Made by a program: the position numbers and the translations under genes. A stretch of DNA of 64,000 bases, from assembly GCF_017696055.1 (NCBI RefSeq), contig NZ_JAAORG010000001.1, positions 682,001 through 746,000 of the forward strand. The letters are read 5' to 3'. This document shows positions 1-10,345 of this stretch, in pieces (position 1 is the first letter of the stretch; every line of letters starts with the position of its first letter). The notes beneath the pieces are model-generated. The model was not told the DNA's origin. It saw only the letters and a list, made by a program, of their open reading frames with translations, and did not search any database. This stretch comes from Prochlorococcus marinus XMU1406. GTDB lineage: Bacteria; Cyanobacteriota; Cyanobacteriia; PCC-6307; Cyanobiaceae.

Positions 1-184
1 ACAATCCGGATTGCCTGATTTTGTACTGGACAATTTACCTAACAATAAGTTTCTTATTGATAAGGCTCGTGAAGAGGCTATTAAGATCGTTAGTGATGAT
101 CCTGATTTAAAAGAAAATATTGTTTTAAGGAATATACTTATTGATAATTCTGATAATAAATTCATTCATGATTTCTTAAATTGA
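1..184 (+). CDS. recG: ATP-dependent DNA helicase RecG, C-terminal end (partial)
   Basis: An open frame runs from the window edge (first full codon at base 2) to a TGA at 182-184. Its start, QSGLPDF, matches the QTGLADF segment near the RecG C-terminus, and the remaining 50 or so residues are the variable tail. RecG is a DNA translocase that remodels stalled replication forks and Holliday junctions. Only the last ~60 residues are present, so no helicase motif can be seen. The call rests on that short motif and the position relative to the stop. Confidence 0.7.
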   Translation, partial: QSGLPDFVLDNLPNNKFLIDKAREEAIKIVSDDPDLKENIVLRNILIDNSDNKFIHDFLN

Positions 185-241
185 AAACTATCATTGTAAT
201 TTTTGATATATATGCCACTATAAATCAATTGCAAATTTCAA

Positions 242-925
242 TTGAAAATTTGGAATAAAATACCAATCAAAGATAATGGAGATAAATTAATAGCTATACC
301 TAGCTGCCTAAAGTTTTTAGATCCCCACCCTTACTTTCATTTAGGAGCACCTTACAAAGATAAAACTTCAATTTGGAAATTAAGAGAGGAGGTAGTAAAT
401 AGATTAGTAAAAGTAAATGATAATTTGGTATCAAAGAGTAGTTTTAACCTTTTAATTTATGACAGTTGGCGACCTTTAGAAGTCCAGGAATTTATGTTTA
501 AAAGAGCATTTTTATTAGAGTGTGAAAAATCCGATATTGATATTTCTTTTGAAAATATAAAATCTTATCCATCCATTATAAAAAAAGTTGAAAAATTTTG
601 GGCATATCCTTCTTATGACACTAGGTGTCCTCCCCCTCATTCAACTGGGGGTGCATTAGATGTTTGTTTATCAGATAAAGAAGGAAATCTTGTTGAAATG
701 GGAAGTATGGTTGATCAAATGGATGAGACCTCAAATCCATATTTTTATGCAAACATAAAGAATAAAGAAGCAATTATTTGGAATAGTAGAAGAAATTTAT
801 TAAGGGAAATTATGACTAAATTCGGATTTGCTCAACATCCTAATGAATGGTGGCATTTTAGTTATGGTGATCAATTATGGGCTTGGAAAAATAAAAAAGC
901 AAATGCCCTTTATGGAAAAATTTAA
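242..925 (+). CDS. D-alanyl-D-alanine dipeptidase, VanX/DdpX type (peptidase M15D)
   Basis: The 227-residue protein has no signal peptide, so it is probably cytoplasmic. It shows the zinc dipeptidase signature: DSWRP at 74-78, HSTGGALD with His133 and Asp140 as metal ligands, and EWWH with catalytic Glu202 and ligand His205. The family cleaves D-Ala-D-Ala, usually to recycle peptidoglycan dipeptide. Translation starts at TTG 242, because no upstream ATG lies between the recG stop and this point. It converges on sir with a 3-bp gap. A second M15 enzyme (VanY type) lies 5.5 kb downstream. Nothing suggests vancomycin resistance: there are no vanH/vanA neighbours. Confidence 0.85.
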   Translation: MKIWNKIPIKDNGDKLIAIPSCLKFLDPHPYFHLGAPYKDKTSIWKLREEVVNRLVKVNDNLVSKSSFNLLIYDSWRPLEVQEFMFKRAFLLECEKSDIDISFENIKSYPSIIKKVEKFWAYPSYDTRCPPPHSTGGALDVCLSDKEGNLVEMGSMVDQMDETSNPYFYANIKNKEAIIWNSRRNLLREIMTKFGFAQHPNEWWHFSYGDQLWAWKNKKANALYGKI

Positions 926-928
926 ATT

Positions 929-2716
929 CTATTGATTTTTATTTAGTAAATTCAATATATAAATTTCATCTTGAGTATTTATAAAATCTCCGAACTCCAA
1001 ATCCAAATTACTCTTCCAATTATCAAATAATGGTTTAAGAGTTTTTTCTAAATCATTAAGTTCCATTCTTTGTAAAAATGGTTTAGCAAGCCTTTGTAGA
1101 TTTTTACTTCCCCCCAACCATAATTGGTATTTGTTTTGCCCACTTCCAACAAGTGCTAATTCGGCCATATAAGGCCTGGTACATCCATTCGGACATCCTG
1201 TCATTCTGAATAATATTGTCTTTTGTATATTTAGATCTAAAAGTAAATTTTCAATCCTTTTTAATACATCAGGTAATATTCTTTCAGCTTCAGTCATTGC
1301 AAGACCACAAAGTGGTAAAGCAGGACAAGCTAAAGCGTGTCTTTGTATTTCATTAATGTTTTCTAAATTTTCGTATCCAATTTTTGATAGAGATTTTTGA
1401 ATTGCACCTTTGTTTTTATTGGCGATATTACAAAGTAAAATATCTTGATTAGGTGTGAGTCTTAAATCTAAATTATATTTTTTAACAATACTTGTGATGG
1501 TATTCTTCTTCTCTCCAGATAATCTCCCTGATAATAATGGTAAACCTACGAAATAGGAGGTTTTATTTTGTTTATGCCAACCTAGGTAATCAATAAGAAC
1601 CTTATCAGGTTCTTTTCTGATTTTTTTAATTTCTTTTTTGAAATACTTATCAGAAAGTATCTTTTTGAACCATTTAATACCTTTTCTATGAAGAAGATAT
1701 TTCATTCTCGAATTTTTTCTTGATTTTCTATCGCCATAATCTCTTTGAACAGCCACAATGCTTTGTATCAATTCATAAACATCAGGTTCTTCAACATATC
1801 CAAGTGGATCCGCAATTCTGGCAAAGGTCTCTTCATTATTATGTGTTCGCCCCATACCACCTCCAACATAGAAGTTGCACCCTTCTAAGTTTCCATCTTT
1901 AGAGGTAAAGGCTACTATTCCAATGTCATTGGTAAGAAGATCAACAGAATTGTCCCCGGGAACTGTAACAGCACATTTGAATTTTCTCGGTAAATAAGTT
2001 GAACCATAGAGAGGCTCATCTTTTATCCCACTAAAAACATTATCTTTGAATTGGAGCTTCCTAATTGCTTCAATATCTTTGTCAGGCTTTATGGTGTACT
2101 CTAAATCTCCATCAGCCCAAAGCTCCAAAAAAGTGCCTTGGCCAGCCATTGGGGTGAGAAGATCTGCAACTTTTTTTGCCAATGCTCTTGCAATATTATA
2201 GTCTGGCGAATCAAATGGAGCCGCAGGTGCCATAACGTTTCTATTTATGTCTCCACATGCAGCTAATGTGGAGCCCATTGAATTTACTATTGTTTGAATT
2301 ACTTCCCTTAGGTTCTCCTTTCTAATTCCATGCATTTGAAAGGCTTGTCTAGTAGTGGCCCTAAGTGTTCCATTACCTAGTTTGTCAGATAATTCATCTA
2401 ATGCTAAAAATAATTTCCCAGGGACTTCCCCGCCGGGATTTCTTAACCTAAGCATCATTTGCCAATCTTTACTTTTGCCAGGCCTTCTATTTTCCCTGTT
2501 ATCTTGTTGATAACTACCATGAAATTTTAATAACTGAACTGCATCATTGGTAAAATGATCGCTCTCATTCACTAATTCAGTAGCAAGTGGTTCTTTAAGA
2601 AATTGGCTACTTTTTTTAAAATTTTCAAATTTAGAAACTTCTAGTCCATTTGCCAAACAAACAGTTTCTTCCTTGGTGGGATCTTTTTTCTTTTTTACTT
2701 TCTCAACCTTGATCAA
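929..2716 (-). CDS. sir: Ferredoxin-sulfite reductase
   Basis: This enzyme carries out the six-electron reduction of sulfite to sulfide with ferredoxin, the last step of assimilatory sulfate reduction. The 595-residue protein has two nitrite/sulfite reductase repeats. The four cysteines that bind the [4Fe-4S] cluster and siroheme appear as CPALPLC and, about 40 residues later, GCPNGC, in the C-terminal third. The absence of a flavoprotein partner nearby and the cyanobacterial setting favour ferredoxin as donor. Ferredoxin-nitrite reductase is the main alternative; the length and the basic N-terminal extension (KVKKKKDP) suit Sir better. Confidence 0.92.
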   Translation of the reverse strand: MIKVEKVKKKKDPTKEETVCLANGLEVSKFENFKKSSQFLKEPLATELVNESDHFTNDAVQLLKFHGSYQQDNRENRRPGKSKDWQMMLRLRNPGGEVPGKLFLALDELSDKLGNGTLRATTRQAFQMHGIRKENLREVIQTIVNSMGSTLAACGDINRNVMAPAAPFDSPDYNIARALAKKVADLLTPMAGQGTFLELWADGDLEYTIKPDKDIEAIRKLQFKDNVFSGIKDEPLYGSTYLPRKFKCAVTVPGDNSVDLLTNDIGIVAFTSKDGNLEGCNFYVGGGMGRTHNNEETFARIADPLGYVEEPDVYELIQSIVAVQRDYGDRKSRKNSRMKYLLHRKGIKWFKKILSDKYFKKEIKKIRKEPDKVLIDYLGWHKQNKTSYFVGLPLLSGRLSGEKKNTITSIVKKYNLDLRLTPNQDILLCNIANKNKGAIQKSLSKIGYENLENINEIQRHALACPALPLCGLAMTEAERILPDVLKRIENLLLDLNIQKTILFRMTGCPNGCTRPYMAELALVGSGQNKYQLWLGGSKNLQRLAKPFLQRMELNDLEKTLKPLFDNWKSNLDLEFGDFINTQDEIYILNLLNKNQ

Positions 2717-2803
2717 AGGACCAAAAAATATCTCTTTTTATACATTAGCGAAAAGCTTATTTAACTGGTAGTAAATTATAGTAAGTGTAGTCATATTTTT
2801 TTC

Positions 2804-4966
2804 TTGTCTAAATATTTACTTGAGATAGGAACAGAAGAGATGCCCGCAAAATTTTCTCATTCTGTTCTTGAACAATTTAAATCTTTAATAGAATTTGAAT
2901 TGGATAAAAAGTTAATCAAATTCGAAAATATAGTTGTTACCTCCACACCAAGGAGGATAGTTCTACTTCTCGAAGGTTTAGTTGATTATGCAGAAGATAA
3001 GATAATAGAAAGAAAAGGGCCTAAAGCAAATTCAGCTTATTTAAATGGATGTCCTACTAATGCTGCTTTAGGATTTGCTAATAGCTTAGATATAGATGTA
3101 GCTGAGCTAGAAATAAAAAATACAGAAAAGGGTGATTTTGTATTTGGAAAGAAAATTGAGAAAGGACTATCAACAAAAAATTCTTTGTCTTCGATTATCC
3201 CAAAATTAGTAAAGAGTCTTCAAGGCCCTCGATTTATGAAATGGGGGGCTGGGAACATAAAATTTTCAAGACCTATAAGGTGGATTGCCTCCATATATAA
3301 TGATGAAATTCTTAGTTTTGAATTTGATGAATGTGATCCAAAGATCAAAATAAGTAATAAAACAAAAAGTCATAGACTAATCAATGAAGTTTTAGAAGTT
3401 CAGAATCCTGATGGTTTTTTTGAATTATTGAAACGAAATAGAGTAATAGCTATTCGAAATGAAAGAAAAGAAAAAATTGAAAGTTTAATAAATCAGGCAT
3501 CTAAATCTTTAAATCTGAAACCTAATCTTTCAGAAGGATTACTAAATGAACTAACTGATTTAGTTGAATGGCCAGACTTAATTATTGGCAAATTTAGTGA
3601 TGAATTTCTTGATCTTCCGGTTGAAGTTCTCTCAACAGTTATGAAAAGTCATCAGAGATACGTTCCTCTTTTATTGAAAAACAAAAGTTTTTCTAAACTA
3701 GATTTAAGCTCTGAAAAAAATATTAGTACAACTTTCTGCCTTATTTCAAATGGTCTTGAGGAATCAAATAATAATATTGCCAAAGGTAATGAGAAAGTAT
3801 TAAGGGCAAGGTTTTCAGATGCAAAGTTTTTCGTAGAAAGTGACAAAAAAGTTGCTTCAATCGAAAGAAATGAAAAGCTTAAATCTGTTTCCTATTTGAA
3901 AGGACTTGGAAATATATTTCAGAGGGTAGAAAGGATAGAGGAAGTTACTAAAAAAATTCTTAAATTTTTAAATAATAAGTCTTTAGAAGAAAAAAAAATA
4001 ATAGAAGCTGCTAAATACTGTAAAAACGACTTATGTAGTGAAATTGTTTTCGAATTCCCTGAGCTGCAAGGAATAATGGGTGGTAAATATCTTAAATATG
4101 AGGGATTTAGTGAGGATGTTTGCTTGGCTGTCGCTGAACATTATTTACCTTCTTTTTATAAAGATGCTTTGCCCTCCACAAAATATGGTGCAATAGTTTC
4201 TATCGCAGATAAGGTCGAAACTTTAATAAGTATATTTATTTCTGGTAAACGTCCTAGTGGATCATCTGATCCTTATGCCTTAAGAAGAAATTTGAATGGA
4301 GTGATTAAAATAATTTGGGATTATGAATTTAATTTACCTTTAGATAAATTGTTCAACGAACTTATTGATTTTTGGGGAATCGTATTTCCGAATTTAAACT
4401 TCTCAAGAGAAATAGTATTTAATGATTTAAATGAATTTTTAGTTCAAAGAATTGTTAGTCATCTAGAAGAAATATCACTAAGTAAAGAATTAATCAAGGC
4501 AGTTTGCTCTTCTGATGAATTATCTCAAAAAAGAGTATTAAATATTGTTGATCTTAAAAATAGGATTAAATCTATTATGAATTTTAAAGAAAAGGAAAAT
4601 TTTGTTGAAATCCAGAAGGTAATTACCAGGGTAAGCAAATTAGCTAAAAATAGTAATCTTTCAGCAGATGTTTTCTCTGCAGAGGAGAATGTAAACACAA
4701 AACTTTTTGAAAAAGATTGTGAATTGAAAGTTTTTGAATTTATTGAAGAATTAGAAAAACTTTTTTCGAAAGGTTATTGCAATTATTTGGAACTTCTAAA
4801 TTTGTTTGAGATTAATATAAGCACTATCGAGGATTTATTTGATAATAAAAAGGGAGTCCTAATAATGTCAGAGGATTTAAAAATAAGAAATAATAGACTC
4901 AATTTATTGAGCTTAATTAGAAATTATTCTCTAAAAATAGCCGACTTTACACTTTTGAACTCTTAA
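2804..4966 (+). CDS. glyS: Glycyl-tRNA synthetase beta subunit
   Basis: The 720-residue protein opens with LLEIGTEEMPAKF, the hallmark N-terminus of bacterial GlyRS beta. It continues with KSHQRYVPL and a C-terminal HD/DALR-like helical region (RVLNIVDLKNRIKSI, TRVSKLAKN). The beta subunit supplies tRNA recognition in the alpha2beta2 enzyme; the catalytic alpha subunit (glyQ) is not in this window. It starts with TTG at 2804, which places the conserved LLEIGTEE at residues 5-12. Its 3' end overlaps the convergent chlP gene by 20 bp. Confidence 0.95.
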   Translation: MSKYLLEIGTEEMPAKFSHSVLEQFKSLIEFELDKKLIKFENIVVTSTPRRIVLLLEGLVDYAEDKIIERKGPKANSAYLNGCPTNAALGFANSLDIDVAELEIKNTEKGDFVFGKKIEKGLSTKNSLSSIIPKLVKSLQGPRFMKWGAGNIKFSRPIRWIASIYNDEILSFEFDECDPKIKISNKTKSHRLINEVLEVQNPDGFFELLKRNRVIAIRNERKEKIESLINQASKSLNLKPNLSEGLLNELTDLVEWPDLIIGKFSDEFLDLPVEVLSTVMKSHQRYVPLLLKNKSFSKLDLSSEKNISTTFCLISNGLEESNNNIAKGNEKVLRARFSDAKFFVESDKKVASIERNEKLKSVSYLKGLGNIFQRVERIEEVTKKILKFLNNKSLEEKKIIEAAKYCKNDLCSEIVFEFPELQGIMGGKYLKYEGFSEDVCLAVAEHYLPSFYKDALPSTKYGAIVSIADKVETLISIFISGKRPSGSSDPYALRRNLNGVIKIIWDYEFNLPLDKLFNELIDFWGIVFPNLNFSREIVFNDLNEFLVQRIVSHLEEISLSKELIKAVCSSDELSQKRVLNIVDLKNRIKSIMNFKEKENFVEIQKVITRVSKLAKNSNLSADVFSAEENVNTKLFEKDCELKVFEFIEELEKLFSKGYCNYLELLNLFEINISTIEDLFDNKKGVLIMSEDLKIRNNRLNLLSLIRNYSLKIADFTLLNS

Positions 4967-6287
4967 CTTTAATGCCTCCCTTTATTGAATAATTTTCTAG
5001 CATTTTTTCTACTTCTTTATTTTCCCTAACAGCACTATCAACGGGTTTATATTTAAGAGGTGCTAGAGCTTTCCCTCTTAAAATCGAGCCAAGTGTAAGC
5101 ATTGTAATTTTAAGTTGCTGTAATGGTTTCATGGAGACAACTCTTTTGTATAAATAGCTATCAAAAGTAAGTCTTTGCACATCCATGTCATCACACATCT
5201 CAACAAAGGCTTCTCTTGCAGAATCATTTCTATAGAAAATATTTTGAAGGATTTCTAGCACCTTATAGGTTGTTCCATATTTTTTATCCCATTTTTTAAG
5301 ATAGTTTTTTAAATCTTTTTCTGATGGAATTACTTGACCATTTTTTGATGCTTCAACAATTTCTTCAGCACACATTCTTCCGCTTTTTGCAGCAAAATAA
5401 ATACCCTCTCCAGAACTTTTTGTAACATAACCAGCTGCATCACCAACCAATGCCATTCTCCCAACTACTCTTCTTGGCCTTGGATGCTCAGGAATAGGGT
5501 GAGCTTCTACCTTTATTACTTCACCATTAACAAGTCTTTTCTTTGCCCTATTTCTTACACCCTCTTGAAGTCCTTTAATTAATGACTGATTCTTTTGCAT
5601 GGTTCCAGTGCCCACAGCAACATGATCATATTTCGGAAATACCCAACCATAAAAATCAGGAGAAACATCAGTTCCGACATACATTTCAGCAAGATCTTCG
5701 TAGTAACTCATTTCTTCTTTAGGCAATTTAATTCTTTCCTGAAATGCTATAGCAACTTTGTAATCTCCCGCATCCATTGCTTTTGCGACTCTGCTATTGG
5801 CTCCATCAGCTCCGATCAAAAGGTCAACAGTAAGCTCTTTGAGTTCCCCTTTTTTATCTCCATTCGTAAAATCTGAGTAGGAAAGCTTATATGGCCCTTG
5901 ATTATTATCGCCAGTATCAATAGAAGTAACTAATCCATTTATTAATGTAGCACCATAATCTGATGCTCTGTTGCGCATAAAGGCATCCATAACTTCTCTT
6001 CTACACATCCCTATAAACTCATTATCACTTTCCCCATAAACTCTATCTAAACTTATATCTACCTCTCTATTGGAAGGAGATATCATTCTCATATGTCTTA
6101 CTTTCCTATCAATAATTGACTCAGGCAAATCAAATTCTTCTACCATGCAAAGTGGAATTGCTCCTCCACATGGTTTTGCATTATCTAATTTCCTCTCGAA
6201 GAGCCAAGTTTTTATTCCAGCTTTAGCAAGTATTTCTGCAGCACAAGAACCACTTGGACCTCCACCAATAACAGCTACCCTCAACAT
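4947..6287 (-). CDS. chlP: Geranylgeranyl diphosphate/geranylgeranyl-chlorophyll reductase
   Basis: ChlP uses NADPH to reduce the geranylgeranyl chain to phytyl for chlorophyll and tocopherol synthesis. The 446-residue flavoprotein begins with an FAD dinucleotide fold (VIGGGPSGSCAAEIL, residues 6-20). It has CGGAIPLCM near residue 40 and the second FAD motif GDAAGYVTKSSGEGI near residue 288. Length and motifs are typical of cyanobacterial and plastid ChlP rather than archaeal GGR. It is convergent with glyS, overlapping by 20 bp, so no terminator fits between them. Confidence 0.95.
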   Translation of the reverse strand: MLRVAVIGGGPSGSCAAEILAKAGIKTWLFERKLDNAKPCGGAIPLCMVEEFDLPESIIDRKVRHMRMISPSNREVDISLDRVYGESDNEFIGMCRREVMDAFMRNRASDYGATLINGLVTSIDTGDNNQGPYKLSYSDFTNGDKKGELKELTVDLLIGADGANSRVAKAMDAGDYKVAIAFQERIKLPKEEMSYYEDLAEMYVGTDVSPDFYGWVFPKYDHVAVGTGTMQKNQSLIKGLQEGVRNRAKKRLVNGEVIKVEAHPIPEHPRPRRVVGRMALVGDAAGYVTKSSGEGIYFAAKSGRMCAEEIVEASKNGQVIPSEKDLKNYLKKWDKKYGTTYKVLEILQNIFYRNDSAREAFVEMCDDMDVQRLTFDSYLYKRVVSMKPLQQLKITMLTLGSILRGKALAPLKYKPVDSAVRENKEVEKMLENYSIKGGIKVKSSKV

Positions 6288-6400
6288 ATGAAAAAAAAAT
6301 AATACTGTATATAAAAACTACATCTTTTTTGCTTATAAAAGTGCATTTCTTAAAATAATAGTTAATATCGAAATATGTTTTCCAAATTCACTTCTAAATA

Positions 6401-7120
6401 TTGGAACTAAACAAAGATATCGATCAATTTGATATACCACTCGCCAAAAGAACTTATCTAAATAACCCTAATTCAACATTATTAAAAAAATTATTAATAT
6501 TTTCTCCATTTCTTTTCCTTATCTTTTCTGTCGCTTCATTGCGATTTATTAGAAATGTAGAATTAATACCTCTTAATAATCTCAAATTTCAGGTTGAAAG
6601 AAATCATGATGCCAGAATTTTAGGCCATCTTCCATATAATGAAACCCCTAAAGAGAAACTAGTTTTAATTGAGCCTAATATTGAAGTTCATATTGATATG
6701 CGCGATTCTCTTCTAAAGATGAGAGAAGCAGCCAAAAAGGATGGGATATATTTGGTCTTCTTAAGTGGTTATAGATCAATAAATTTGCAAAACAATATCT
6801 TTTATTCTTTAAAATCTATTAGAAATCAAGAAGCGGCAGAAAGAGCTAGAGTTTCAGCCCCTCCAGGATATTCTGAACATAGTACTGGTTTTGCCATTGA
6901 TATTGGAGATGCTACTCAAAGAGAAACGGACTTTGAGGCCGAATTCGAAAATACTGACGCCTTTAAATGGTTAATAAAGAATGCACCTAAATTTCACTTT
7001 AAGTTATCTTTCCCCAAAGATAATAAATATATAGATTATGAACCTTGGCATTGGAGATATGAGGGATCAATTGAAGCTTTAAAAGTTTTTGAAATTTCAA
7101 ATAGAAAATCACAAATTTAG
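6401..7120 (+). CDS. D-alanyl-D-alanine carboxypeptidase, VanY type (peptidase M15B), membrane anchored
   Basis: The 239-residue protein has one membrane segment near residues 30-47 (LLIFSPFLFLIFSVASL), which should place the catalytic domain in the periplasm. The M15B zinc-site motifs are SEHSTGFAIDIGD (His and Asp ligands) and EPWHWRYEG (catalytic Glu, third His). LSGYRS precedes them, as in VanY/DacY. The enzyme trims the terminal D-Ala of peptidoglycan pentapeptides. It starts at TTG 6401. With the M15D dipeptidase at 242, the region carries two D-Ala peptidases of different localisation. Confidence 0.85.
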   Translation: MELNKDIDQFDIPLAKRTYLNNPNSTLLKKLLIFSPFLFLIFSVASLRFIRNVELIPLNNLKFQVERNHDARILGHLPYNETPKEKLVLIEPNIEVHIDMRDSLLKMREAAKKDGIYLVFLSGYRSINLQNNIFYSLKSIRNQEAAERARVSAPPGYSEHSTGFAIDIGDATQRETDFEAEFENTDAFKWLIKNAPKFHFKLSFPKDNKYIDYEPWHWRYEGSIEALKVFEISNRKSQI

Positions 7121-7232
7121 TTCATTCAATATGATGTATGTTTGTCAAAGTCTTAAAGAGAAAATTCTCATAATAAGCATTCTTTGGGTTAGCCTTAATA
7201 AAGTCAATCTACTATTTGTTTAAATTTTATAA

Positions 7233-9029
7233 ATGTCATCTTCGATAAAAGAAATTAGGAATGTTGCAATTATTGCCCATGTAGATCATGGGAAGACAAC
7301 CCTTGTGGATGCTTTGTTATCTCAATCAGGAATATTTAGAGACAATGAAGTTATTCCTACATGCGTAATGGATTCGAATGATCTTGAAAGAGAAAGAGGA
7401 ATAACAATACTCTCAAAAAATACAGCAGTTAACTACAAAGATACCAGGATTAACATTATAGATACACCAGGACATGCAGATTTTGGAGGAGAAGTCGAGA
7501 GGGTATTGGGAATGGTTGATGGTTGCCTGCTTATCGTTGATGCAAATGAGGGGCCAATGCCGCAGACAAGATTTGTTTTAAAAAAAGCACTAGAAAAAGG
7601 ACTTAGGCCTATTGTTTTTGTAAATAAAATTGATAGACCAAGAGTAGTGCCAGAGATAGCAATTGATAAGGTACTGGATTTGTTTTTAGAATTAGGAGCT
7701 GATGATGATCAATGTGATTTCCCTTATCTTTTTGGAAGCGGCTTATCTGGTTTCGCAAAAGAAGAGATGGAATCTAATAGTGACAATATGATGCCTCTTT
7801 TTGAAGCTATTATCAGACATGTTCCACCTCCAGTAGGTGATGCAAATAAGCCTCTTCAGCTACAAATAACTACTTTGGATTATTCTGATTTCTTAGGCAG
7901 AATTGTAATTGGAAAAATTCATAATGGAACTATCAAAAATGGTCAACAAGCTAGTTTAATTAAAGAAAATGGAAAAACTATTAAAGGTAAGGTTAGTAAA
8001 TTACTAGGATTCGAAGGATTACAAAGGATTGATATAAATGAGGCATTTGCGGGAGATATCGTTGCCGTTTCTGGTTTCGATGACGTCAATATTGGTGAGA
8101 CCATAGCATGTTCCGATTCTCCCCATCCACTTCCATTAATCAAAGTTGATGAACCCACCTTAAATATGACTTTTGTTGTTAACGATTCTCCATTTGCGGG
8201 TAAAGAAGGAAAATTTGTTACTAGTAGACAATTAAAAAATAGATTGGAAAGGGAACTTTTAACAAATGTTGCCCTGAGGGTCGAAGAAACTGATTCTCCT
8301 GATAGGTTCTCAGTCTCAGGAAGAGGAGAATTACATTTAGGTATTCTAATTGAAACGATGAGAAGAGAAGGGTTCGAGTTTCAAATCTCACAACCTCAAG
8401 TAATTTTTAGAGAAATTGATGATGTTGAATGTGAGCCTATAGAGACCTTGGTCCTAGATGTGCCTGAAGTATCCGTTGGTTCATGTATAGAGAAACTTGG
8501 ATCGAGAAAGGCGGAGATGAAAAACATGCAGACAAGTTCAGATGGGAGAACTCAATTAGAATTTCTTGTTCCATCAAGAGGACTAATTGGATTTCGTGGT
8601 GAATTTGTTCGTATTACAAGAGGTGAAGGTATCATGAGTCACTCATTTTATGAATATAAACCTAAAACAGGAGATTTTGAAACTAGGAGAAATGGAGTCC
8701 TTATAGCTTTTGAGGAAGGTGTAGCCACATTTTATGCATTAAAGAATGCGGAAGATAGGGGAGTTTATTTTATTAAACCTGGAGTTAAAGTTTATAAGGG
8801 AATGATAATCGGAGAGAATAATCGACCTCAAGATCTTGAGTTGAATATATGTAAAACTAAGCAGTTGACTAATATGAGGTCTGCAGGGGCAGAAGAACTT
8901 GATACTTTGCAGTCACCTGTTGATATTACCCTTGAAAGAGCATTAGAATATATTGGACCAGATGAAATGCTAGAGGTAACACCGGATTCAATAAGAATGA
9001 GAAAAATAAATAAAAAGAAAAAAAATTAA
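7233..9029 (+). CDS. typA: Translational GTPase TypA/BipA
   Basis: This ribosome-associated GTPase of the EF-G superfamily acts in ribosome assembly and stress adaptation. The 598-residue protein has all G motifs: [10 protein letters not shown] (G1), RERGITI (G2), DTPGHADF (G3) and NKIDRP (G4). The LepA/TypA-type C-terminal half includes [11 protein letters not shown]. The basic tail KINKKKKN suits ribosome binding. Its start is the first ATG after a 112-bp spacer. Confidence 0.96.
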   Translation: MSSSIKEIRNVAIIAHVDHGKTTLVDALLSQSGIFRDNEVIPTCVMDSNDLERERGITILSKNTAVNYKDTRINIIDTPGHADFGGEVERVLGMVDGCLLIVDANEGPMPQTRFVLKKALEKGLRPIVFVNKIDRPRVVPEIAIDKVLDLFLELGADDDQCDFPYLFGSGLSGFAKEEMESNSDNMMPLFEAIIRHVPPPVGDANKPLQLQITTLDYSDFLGRIVIGKIHNGTIKNGQQASLIKENGKTIKGKVSKLLGFEGLQRIDINEAFAGDIVAVSGFDDVNIGETIACSDSPHPLPLIKVDEPTLNMTFVVNDSPFAGKEGKFVTSRQLKNRLERELLTNVALRVEETDSPDRFSVSGRGELHLGILIETMRREGFEFQISQPQVIFREIDDVECEPIETLVLDVPEVSVGSCIEKLGSRKAEMKNMQTSSDGRTQLEFLVPSRGLIGFRGEFVRITRGEGIMSHSFYEYKPKTGDFETRRNGVLIAFEEGVATFYALKNAEDRGVYFIKPGVKVYKGMIIGENNRPQDLELNICKTKQLTNMRSAGAEELDTLQSPVDITLERALEYIGPDEMLEVTPDSIRMRKINKKKKN

Positions 9030-9040
9030 TAATTAGTTTC

Positions 9041-9409
9041 ATGAACGAAGAAAGTACAAAAAGTTTTAAAGATTCCCTTTTTACTGCTTTAAATCTTTTT
9101 AACAATCATGAATGGTATGAGGCTCATGATGCTTTTGAAGAAATATGGAACTCCGTTGATGGTGACGAAAGACAAGTTATCCAGGGAATTTTACAAGTAT
9201 CAGTTTCTCAGTTTCACTTAAGTAAGGGTAATTTAAATGGAGCAACTATTTTGCTTGGAGAGGGTTTAGGCAGAATAAAAACTAGAACCAAGATTAATTT
9301 AGGGATTGATCTTGAATCCTTCTGCTTATGTTTGGAAGATTTATTGAGGAAATTACAATATAAGGAGCTATTAAGTGAGAACGACAAGCCTTTTTTGAAA
9401 CCTCTTTGA
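9041..9409 (+). CDS. DUF309 family protein
   Basis: The 122-residue helical protein carries the DUF309 signature NHEWYEAHDAFEEIW at residues 20-34, followed by QGILQVSVSQFHLSKGN. It starts 11 bp after typA and is probably cotranscribed. The family is widespread in cyanobacteria and plastid lineages; I know of no established function. The conserved His/Glu pairs of the signature look like potential metal ligands, which is an inference. Confidence 0.85.
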   Translation: MNEESTKSFKDSLFTALNLFNNHEWYEAHDAFEEIWNSVDGDERQVIQGILQVSVSQFHLSKGNLNGATILLGEGLGRIKTRTKINLGIDLESFCLCLEDLLRKLQYKELLSENDKPFLKPL

Positions 9410-9503
9410 TAAATATGAATATATCTTTATCTTCAATTAAAATATTATTTTCTATCTCATTTTTTTTCCAAGAAAACAAGAAAACTAATCGATATGAAGG
9501 AAA

Positions 9504-10232
9504 ATGAACTTAAAAATTCATAATGTATCCCTTTCAATTAAAGGGAGATTAATCGTAAATGATGTTTGCATAACTGTAAATCCAGGAGAAGTTGTAGGTT
9601 TGATGGGACCTAATGGTGCTGGGAAAACTACCACTTTTAATCTTGCTGTTGGGAATATAAAACCTGATAAAGGTGAAATTTTAATGAATGGTAAAAATAT
9701 AACCAATCTACCTCTCACAATTAGATCAAGACTTGGTTTGGGTTATTTAACGCAGGAAGCGAGCATATTTAGAGACCTTACTGTGAAGGATAATATAGAT
9801 TTAGCTTTGCAGAATTCATCCTATAGTAGAGCAGCAATTAGAAATAGAAGAGAACAATTAATTAATGAATTTAATTTGAATAATTTTGTAGATAATTATG
9901 GTTATCAACTTTCAGGAGGAGAGAGGAGGAGATGTGAAATAGCCCGGGCTCTTACTGTAGGTAGAAAAGGACCTAAATATTTATTATTAGACGAACCTTT
10001 TGCTGGAATCGATCCTCTAGCTGTGAATGATTTAAAGAAACTAATTCTTAAATTAAGAAATGACGGTGTAGGGATTCTTATTACAGACCATAATGTAAGG
10101 GAAACACTTTTAATTACTAACAAATCATATGTATTAAGTGAAGGAAAAATTTTAGCAAACGGATCATCAAATGAATTAGCTGATAATCCAATTGTCAGGA
10201 AGTATTATCTAGGAGATAATTTCAAACTTTGA
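9504..10232 (+). CDS. lptB: LPS export ABC transporter ATP-binding protein
   Basis: LptB powers extraction of lipopolysaccharide from the inner membrane through LptF/LptG. The 242-residue ATPase has Walker A GPNGAGKTT (about residue 35), a Q-loop (YLTQEASIFRDLTV) typical of LptB, the signature LSGGERRRCEIARAL, Walker B LLLDEPFAGIDP and the switch HisTDHN. The region LGYLTQEASIFR separates LptB from other branched-chain-type ATPases. It has a good SD-like GAAGGA just before the ATG. The transmembrane partners are not in this window. Confidence 0.9.
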   Translation: MNLKIHNVSLSIKGRLIVNDVCITVNPGEVVGLMGPNGAGKTTTFNLAVGNIKPDKGEILMNGKNITNLPLTIRSRLGLGYLTQEASIFRDLTVKDNIDLALQNSSYSRAAIRNRREQLINEFNLNNFVDNYGYQLSGGERRRCEIARALTVGRKGPKYLLLDEPFAGIDPLAVNDLKKLILKLRNDGVGILITDHNVRETLLITNKSYVLSEGKILANGSSNELADNPIVRKYYLGDNFKL

Positions 10233-10345
10233 AATCATTTTGAAAAATAAATTAAAAAGTAATTATTAAAGATTTCCTCATATAAAGATGATTTTAATTA
10301 TTATTTGATTGTCTTAAAATATTAAAACCAGATAAAGTTTTTTGA

